Below are positions 56,409 to 64,000 of a stretch of DNA of 64,000 bases, piece by piece. The position numbers and the translations under genes are program-made. The stretch spans positions 62,001 to 126,000 of the forward strand of contig NW_027473826.1 in assembly GCF_050947335.1 (NCBI RefSeq). Reading direction: 5' to 3'. The DNA is from Megachile rotundata (lineage: Eukaryota > Arthropoda > Insecta > Hymenoptera > Megachilidae). Numbering within the stretch: the stretch's first letter is position 1; each line of letters begins with the position of its first letter. The notes beneath the pieces are model-generated. The model was not told the origin of the DNA. It did not search any database and saw only the letters and a list, made by a program, of their open reading frames with translations.

Positions 56409-59382
56409 TGGCCAATAATATGAGTTAGATTGATAATACTAAGAGTAGTGAGTATAGTAATTCTCGTTCTATCGATCATATAAGCATAATATGGCTAATA
56501 ATATGAGTTAGATTGATAATAATAAGAGTAATAACTACAGTAATTGTCGTTCTATCGATCATATAAGCATAATAAGGCTAATAATATGAGTTAGAGTGAT
56601 AATGCTAAGAGTAGTGAGTATAGTAATTCTCATTCTATCGATCATATAAGCATAATATGGCTAATAATATGAGTTAGATTGATAATAATAAGAGTAATGA
56701 GTATAGTAATTGTAGTTCTATCGATCATATCGGCATAATATGGTTAATAATATGAGTTAGATTCATAATAATAAGAGTAATAAGTATAGTAATTGTCGTT
56801 CTATCGATCATATAAGCATAATATGGTTAATAATATGAGTTAGATTGATAATAATAAGAGTAATATGTATAGTAATTGTCGTTCTCTCGATCATATAAGC
56901 ATAATATGGCTAATAATATGAGTTAGAGTGATAATACTAAGAGTAGTGAGTATAGTAATTCTCATTCTATCGATCATATAAGCATAATATGGCTAATAAT
57001 ATGAGTTAGATTGATAATAATAACAGTAATAAGTATAGTAATTGTCGTTCTATCGATAATATAAGCATAATATGGCTAATAATATGAGTTAGATTGATAA
57101 TACTAAGAGTAGTGAGTATAGTAATTGTCGTTCTATCGATCATATAAGCATAATATGGCTAATAACATGAGTTAGATTGGTAATAATAAGAGTAATAAGT
57201 ATAGTATTTGTCGTTCTATCGATCATGTAAGCATAATATGGCTAATAATACGAGTTAGATTGATGATAATAAGAGTAATGAGTATAGTAATTGTAGATCT
57301 ATCGATCATTTATGCATAATATGGCTAATAATATGAGTTAGATTGATAATAATAACAGTAATAAGTATAGTAATTGTCGTTCTATCGATAATATAATCAT
57401 AATATGGCTAATAATATGAGTTAGATTGATAATACTAAGAGTAGTGAGTATAGTAATTCTCGTTCTATCGATCATATAAGCATAATATGGCTAATAATAT
57501 GAGTTAGATTGATAATAATAAGAGTAATAAGTATAGTATTTGTCGTTCTATCGATCATATAAGCATAATATGGCTAATAATATGTGTTAGATTGATAATA
57601 ATAAGAGTAATAAGTATAGTAATTGTCGTTCTATCGATCATTTAAGCATAATATGGGTAATAATATGAGTCAGATTGATAATAATAACAGTAATAAGTAT
57701 AGTAATTGTCGTTCTATCGATAATATAAGCATAATATGGCTAATAGTATGAGTTAGATTGATAATACTAAGAGTAGTGAGTATAGTATTTGTCGTTCTAT
57801 CGATAATATAAGCATAATATGGCTAATAATATGAGTTAGATTGATAATGCTAAGAGTAGTGAGTATAGTAATTGTCGTTCTATCGATCATATAAGCATAA
57901 TATGGCTAATAATATGAGTTAGATTGATAATAATAAGAGTAATAAGTATAGTATTTGTCGTTCTATCGATCATGTAAGCATAATATGGCTAATAATACGA
58001 GTTAGATTGATAATAATAGGAGTAATAAGTATAGTAATTGTCGTTCTATCGATCATATAAGCATAATATGGCTAATAATATGAGTTAGATTGATAATACT
58101 AAGAGTAGTGAGTATAGTAATTCTCGTTCTATCGATCATATAAGCATAATATGGCTAATAATATGAGTAAGATTGATAATAATAAGAGTAATAAGTATAG
58201 TATTTGTCGTTCTATCGATCATGTAAGCATAATATGGCTAATAATACGTGTTAGATTGATGATAATAAGAGTAATGAGTATAGTAATTGTAGATCTATCG
58301 ATCATTTAAGCATAATATGGCTAATAATATGAGTTAGATTGATAATAATAACAGTAATAAGTATAGTAATTGTCGTTCTATCGATAATATAAGCATAATA
58401 TGGCTAATAATATGAGTTAGATTGATAATACTAAGAGTAGTGAGTATAGTAATTCTCGTTCTATCGATCATATAAGCATAATATGGCTAATAATATGAGT
58501 TAGATTGATAATACTAAGAGTAGTGAGTATAGTAATTCTCGTTCTATCGATCATATAAGCATAATATGGCTAATAATATGAGTTAGATTGATAATAATAA
58601 GAGTAATAACTACAGTAATTGTCGTTCTATCGATCATATAAGCATAATAAGGCTAATAATATGAGTTAGAGTGATAATACTAAGAGTAGTGAGTATAGTA
58701 ATTCTCATTCTATCGATCATATAAGCATAATATTTTCTAATAATATGAGTTAGATTGATAATAATAACAGTAATAAGTATAGTAATTGTCGTTCTATCGA
58801 TAATATAAGCATAATATGGCTAATAATATGAGTTAGATTGATAATACTAAGAGTAGTGAGTATAGTAATTGTCGTTCTATCGATCATATAAGCATAATAT
58901 GGCTAATAATATGAGTTAGATTGATAATAATAAGAGTAATAAGTATAGTATTTGTCGTTCTATCGATCATGTAAGCATAATATGGCTAATAATACGAGTT
59001 AGATTGATGATAATAAGAGTAATGAGTATAGTAATTGTAGATCTATCGATCATTTAAGCATAATATGGCTAATAATATGAGTTAGATTGATAATAATAAC
59101 AGCAATAAGTATAGTAATTGTCGTTCTATCGATAATATAATCATAATAGGGCTAATAATATGAGTTAGATTGATAATACTAAGAGTAGTGAGTATAGTAA
59201 TTCTCGTTCTATCGATCATATAAGCATAATATGGCTAATAATATGTGTTAGATTGATAATAATAAGAGTAATAAGTATAGTAATTGTCGTTCTATCGATC
59301 ATTTAAGCATAATATGGGTAATAATATGAGTCAGATTGATAATAATAACAGTAATAAGTATAGTAATTGTCGTTCTATCGAT
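56409..59382. repeat. 3.07-kb tandem duplication, right copy
   Basis: This is the partner of 53337-56310, separated from it by 98 bp. The right edge is a switch from 'tcgataat' to 'tcgatcatttaag' near 59383. The block carries 'agatct' units, the 84-bp unit and the 'gagtaagattg' unit, all markers of the right-hand domain. Confidence 0.9.
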
Positions 59383-60171
59383 CATTTAAGCATAATATGG
59401 GTAATAATATGAGTCAGATTGATAATAATAACAGTAATAAGTATAGTAATTGTCGTTCTATCGATAATATAAGCATAATATGGCTAATAATATGAGTTAG
59501 ATTGATAATACTAAGAGTAGTGAGTATAGTATTTGTCGTTCTATCGATCATGTAAGCATAATATGGCTAATAATACGAGTTAGATTGATAATAATAAGAG
59601 TAATAAGTATAGTAATTGTCGTTCTATCGATCATTTAAGCATAATATGACTAATAATATGAGTTAGATTGATAATAATAACAGTAATAAGTGTAGTGATT
59701 GTCGTTCTATCGATAATATAAGCATAATATGGCTAATAATATGAGTTAGATTGATAATACTAAGAGTAGTGAGTATAGTATTTGTCGTTCTATCGATCAT
59801 GTAAGCATAATATCGCTAATAATACGAGTTACATTGATAATAATAAGAGTAATAAGTATAGTAATTGTCGTTCTATCGATCATTTAAGCATAATATGGCT
59901 AATAATATCAGTTAGATTGATAATAATAACAGTAATAAGTATAGTAATTGTCGTTCTATCGATAATATAAGCATAATATGGCTAATAATATGAGTTAGAT
60001 TGATAATACTAAGAGTAGTGAGTATAGTAATTCTCATTCTATCGATCATATAAGCATAATATGGCCAATAATATGAGTTAGATTGATAATAATAACAGTA
60101 ATAAGTATAGTAATTGTCGTTCTATCGATAATATAAGCATAATATGGCTAATAATATGAGTTAGAGTGATA
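59350..60171. repeat. 0.82-kb duplicated block, copy 1 (offset 3237)
   Basis: This matches 62587-63408 at an offset of exactly 3237 bp (39 x 83). Shared rare markers are 'ataatatgactaat', 'aagtgtagtgattg', 'atatcgctaat', 'gagttacattg' and 'atatcagttag'. The right edge is inside a unit, where 'aataacag' here is 'actacgag' there. A nearby marker 'gagtttgattg' repeats at 60324 and 63727 with another offset (3403 = 41 units), so again two registers are overlaid. Confidence 0.88.
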
Positions 60172-62586
60172 ATAATAACAGTAATAAGTATAGTAATTGT
60201 CGTTCTATCGATAATATAAGCATAATATGGCTAATAATATGAGTTAGATTGATAATACTAAGAGTAGTGAGTATAGTGATTCTCGTTCTATCGATCATAT
60301 AAGCATAATATGGCTAATAATATGAGTTTGATTGATAATAATAAGAGTAATGAGTATAGTAATTGTAGTTCTATCGATCATATCGGCATAATATGGTTAA
60401 TAATATGAGGTAGATTCATAATAATAAGAGTAATAAGTATAGTAATTGTCGTTCTATCGATCATATAAGCATAACATGGCTAATAATATGAGTTAGATTG
60501 ATAATACTAAGAGTAGTGAGTATAGTAATTCTCGTTCTATCGATCATATAAGCATAATATGGCTAACAATATGAGTTAGATTGATAATAATAAGAGTAAT
60601 AACTACAGTAATTGTCGTTCTATCGATCATATAAGCATAATAAGGCTAATAATATGAGTTAGAGTGATAATACTAAGAGTAGTGAGTATAGTAATTCTCA
60701 TTCTATCGATCATATAAGCATAATATGGCTAATAATATGAGTTAGATTGATAATAATAACAGTAATAAGTATAGTAATTGTCGTTCTATCGATAATATAA
60801 GCATAATATGGCTAATAATATGAGTTAGATTGATAATACTAAGAGTAGTGAGTATAGTAATTCTCGTTCTATCGATCATATAAGCATAATATGGCTAATA
60901 ATATGAGTTAGATTGATAATAATAAGAGTAATAACTACAGTAATTGTCGTTCTATCGATCATATAACCATAATAAGGCTAATAATATGAGTTAGAGTGAT
61001 AATACTAAGAGTAGTGAGTATAGTAATTCTCATTTTATCGATCATATAAGCATAATATGGCTAATAATATGAGTTAGATTGATAATAATAACAGTAATAA
61101 GTATAGTAATTGTAGTTCTATCGATCATATAGGCATAATATGGTCAATAATATGAGTTAGATTCATAATAATAAGAGTAATAAGTATAGTAATTGTCGTT
61201 CTATCGATCATATAAGCATAATATGGCTAATAATATGAGTTAGAGTGATAATACTAAGAGTAGTGAGTATAGTAATTCTCATTCTATCGATCATATAAGC
61301 ATAATATGGCTAATAATATGAGTTAGATTGATAATAATAACAGTAATAAGTATAGTAATTGTCGTTCTATCGATAATATAAGCCTACTATGGCTAATAAT
61401 ATGAGTTAGATTGATAATAATAAGAGTAATATGTATAGTAATTGTCGTTCTCTCGATCATATAAGCATAATATGGCTAATAATATGAGTTAGAGTGATAA
61501 TACTAAGAGTAGTGAGTATAGTAATTCTCATTCTATCGATCATATAAGCATAATATGGCTAATAATATGAGTTAGATTGATAATAATAACAGTAATAAGT
61601 ATAGTAATTGTCGTTCTATCGATAATATAAGCATAATATGGCTAATAATATGAGTTAGATTGATAATACTAAGACTAGTGAGTATAGTAATTGTCGTTCT
61701 ATCGATCATATAAGCATAATATGGCTAATAATATGAGTTAGATTGATAATAATAAGAGTAATAAGTATAGTATTTGTCGTTCTATCGATCATGTAAGCAT
61801 AATATGGCTAATAATACGTGTTAGATTGATGATAATAAGAGTAATGAGTATAGTAATTGTAGATCTATCGATCATTTAAGCATAATATGGCTAATAATAT
61901 GAGTTAGATTGATAATAATAACAGTAATAAGTATAGTAATTGTCGTTCTATCGATAATATAATCATAATATGGCTAATAATATGAGTTAGATTGATAATA
62001 CTAAGAGTAGTGAGTATAGTAATTCTCGTTCTATCGATCATATAAGCATAATATGGCTAATAATATGAGTTAGATTGATAATAATAAGAGTAATAAGTAT
62101 AGTATTTGTCGTTCTATCGATCATATAAGCATAATATGGCTAATAATATGTGTTAGATTGATAATAATAAGAGTAATAAGTATAGTAATTGTCGTTCTAT
62201 CGATCATTTAAGCATAATATGGGTAATAATATGAGTCAGATTGATAATAATAACAGTAATAAGTATAGTAATTGTCGTTCTATCGATAATATAAGCATAA
62301 TATGGCTAATAATATGAGTTAGATTGATAATACTAAGAGTAGTGAGTGTAGTAGTTCTCGTTCTATCGATCATACAAGCATAATGTGGCTAATAATATGA
62401 GTTAGATTGATAATAATAACAGTAATAAGTATAGTAATTGTCGTTCTATCGATAATATAAGCATAATATGGCTAATAATATGAGTTAGATTGATAATACT
62501 AAGAGTAGTGAGTATAGTATTTGTCGTTCTATCGATCATGTAAGCATAATATGGCTAATAATACGAGTTAGATTGATAATAATAAG

Positions 62587-63408
62587 AGTAATAAGTATAG
62601 TAATTGTCGTTCTATCGATCATTTAAGCATAATATGGGTAATAATATGAGTCAGATTGATAATAATAACAGTAATAAGTATAGTAATTGTCGTTCTATCG
62701 ATAATATAAGCATAATATGGCTAATAATATGAGTTAGATTGATAATACTAAGAGTAGTGAGTATAGTATTTGTCGTTCTATCGATCATGTAAGCATAATA
62801 TGGCTAATAATACGAGTTAGATTGATAATAATAAGAGTAATAAGTATAGTAATTGTCGTTCTATCGATCATTTAAGCATAATATGACTAATAATATGAGT
62901 TAGATTGATAATAATAACAGTAATAAGTGTAGTGATTGTCGTTCTATCGATAATATAAGCATAATATGGCTAATAATATGAGTTAGATTGATAATACTAA
63001 GAGTAGTGAGTATAGTATTTGTCGTTCTATCGATCATGTAAGCATAATATCGCTAATAATACGAGTTACATTGATAATAATAAGAGTAATAAGTATAGTA
63101 ATTGTCGTTCTATCGATCATTTAAGCATAATATGGCTAATAATATCAGTTAGATTGATAATAATAACAGTAATAAGTATAGTAATTGTCGTTCTATCGAT
63201 AATATAAGCATAATATGGCTAATAATATGAGTTAGATTGATAATACTAAGAGTAGTGAGTATAGTAATTCTCATTCTATCGATCATATAAGCATAATATG
63301 GCCAATAATATGAGTTAGATTGATAATAATAACAGTAATAAGTATAGTAATTGTCGTTCTATCGATAATATAAGCATAATATGGCTAATAATATGAGTTA
63401 GAGTGATA
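62587..63408. repeat. 0.82-kb duplicated block, copy 2 (offset 3237)
   Basis: This matches 59350-60171 with no difference noticed. It lies close to the right end of the window and contains the same rare units ('gagttacattg', 'atatcagttag'). Confidence 0.88.
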
Positions 63409-64000
63409 ATACTACGAGTAGTGAGTATAGTAATTCTCATTCTATCGATCATATAAGCATAATATGGCTAATAATATGAATTAGATTGATAATAATAAGA
63501 GTAATAAGTATAGTATTTGTCGTTCTATCGATCATGTAAGCATAATATGGCTAATAATACGAGTTAGATTGATAATAATAACAGTAATAAGTATAGTAAT
63601 TGTCGTTCTATCGATAATATAAGCATAATATGGCTAATAATATGAGTTAGATTGATAATACTAAGAGTAGTGAGTATAGTAATTCTCGTTCTATCGATCA
63701 TGTAAGCATAATATGGCTAATAATATGAGTTTGATTGATAATAATAAGAGTAATGAGTATAGTAATTGTAGTTCTATCGATCATATCGGCATAATATGGT
63801 TAATAATATGAGTTAGATTCATAATAATAAGAGTAATAAGTATAGTAATTGTCGTTCTATCGATCATATAAGCATAACATGGCTAATAATATGAGTTAGA
63901 TTGATAATACTAAGAGTAGTGAGTATAGTAATTCTCGTTCTATCGATCATATAAGCATAATATGGCTAATAATATGAGTTAGATTGATAATAATAAGAGT

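Larger units (their letters stand above)
1..64000. repeat. 83-bp AT-rich satellite array filling the window
   Basis: Every line of the window is a version of one 83-bp unit in the same orientation. I set unit position 1 at the g of 'gagttagattgataat'. The other stable landmarks are 'agtatagtaatt' near positions 31-42, 'cgttctatcga' near 44-54 and 'gcataatatgg' near 63-73. Unit starts run from base 2 to base 63976, which is 771 units. The length deficit of 19 bases is fully explained by twenty 82-bp, four 84-bp and one 80-bp units. The consensus unit has 34 A, 29 T, 14 G and 6 C. No inverted segment, insertion or unique sequence was seen. Stops occur in all frames, and 83 is not a multiple of three, so the frame rotates at each unit. 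The array is non-coding. The family name and host are not recognised. Flanks lie outside the window, so the true array length is unknown. Confidence 0.98.

Noticed and set aside
59782..59970. 62-codon + strand frame, repeated identically at 63019-63207
   Set aside because: It is a satellite translation copied by the 3237-bp-offset duplication. There is no coding signature.
1..64000. CRISPR array
   Set aside because: The regular spacing invites the idea, but the whole 83-bp unit is repeated. There are no unique spacers of constant size between short identical repeats, and no cas genes.
1..64000. Bacterial -10 or TATA-box promoters ('tataat', 'tataag', 'gtatagtaat')
   Set aside because: Such strings are expected by chance in 76% AT sequence and recur in every unit. 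No gene follows any of them.
1..64000. CENP-B box supporting a centromere assignment
   Set aside because: The box needs TTCG followed by a spaced A and CGGG. No CGGG occurs in the common unit families, so a centromeric role stays a guess based on array form.
1..64000. Transposon, insertion sequence or tRNA/rRNA gene hidden in the array
   Set aside because: Following the unit register from base 2 to base 63976 leaves no unexplained length, so there is no room for an inserted element.
1..64000. Assembly artefact or synthetic low-complexity sequence as explanation for the whole window
   Set aside because: Discrete families, shared rare variants and nested offsets look like natural satellite evolution. 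Individual near-identical blocks (A/B, and the 3072-bp pair) could still be assembly duplications, which is noted in the findings.

Overview
The whole 64 kb window is one uninterrupted tandem satellite array. I found no protein-coding gene, RNA gene, mobile element, CRISPR array or unique-sequence island. The repeat unit is 83 bp, about 24% G+C (20 of 83 bases), always in the same orientation. Counting from the first unit start (base 2) to the last (base 63976) gives 771 complete units and one partial unit. The total length is 19 bases short of 771 x 83. Twenty 82-bp units, four 84-bp units and one 80-bp unit account for that exactly, so the array stays in register from end to end.

An array this long, regular and AT-rich, with nested higher-order structure, is typical of eukaryotic satellite DNA in centromeric, pericentromeric or other heterochromatic blocks. 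I do not recognise the monomer and cannot name the species. CpG is not depleted (two CpG per unit where base composition predicts about one). This fits a genome with little CpG methylation, such as many invertebrates or fungi, but does not prove it.

Units fall into recurrent families marked by linked substitutions. They include a TATCGATA family, an 'actaagagtagtgag' family, an 'attctcattc' family, a 'gcgtaataag'/'tacgag' family, a diverged 'tgatgttc' family and an 'agatct' family. The TATCGATA and 'actaag' families often follow one another and make a 166-bp dimer.

Layout: 0-20 kb is a mosaic of older, partly shuffled duplications with small local higher-order repeats (581 bp at 11.7-12.9 kb, 415 bp at 18.2-19.1 kb). 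From 21 to 24.5 kb there are interleaved 1577- and 1826-bp-offset copies. From 23.8 to 37.5 kb there is an almost perfect tandem duplication of a 6887-bp block, which itself holds a 2158-bp tandem duplication. From 42.1 to 47.6 kb lies a third, slightly diverged copy, joined to a second duplication (35.45-41.25 kb copied at 45.41-51.21 kb). From about 50 kb to the end a different sublineage dominates: the diverged 'tgatgttc' and 82-bp marker units disappear, 'agatct' and 84-bp units are common, and a 3072-bp block is tandemly duplicated (53.3-59.4 kb). The picture is of repeated unequal exchange or amplification at many scales. Assembly error in the near-identical blocks cannot be excluded from sequence alone.
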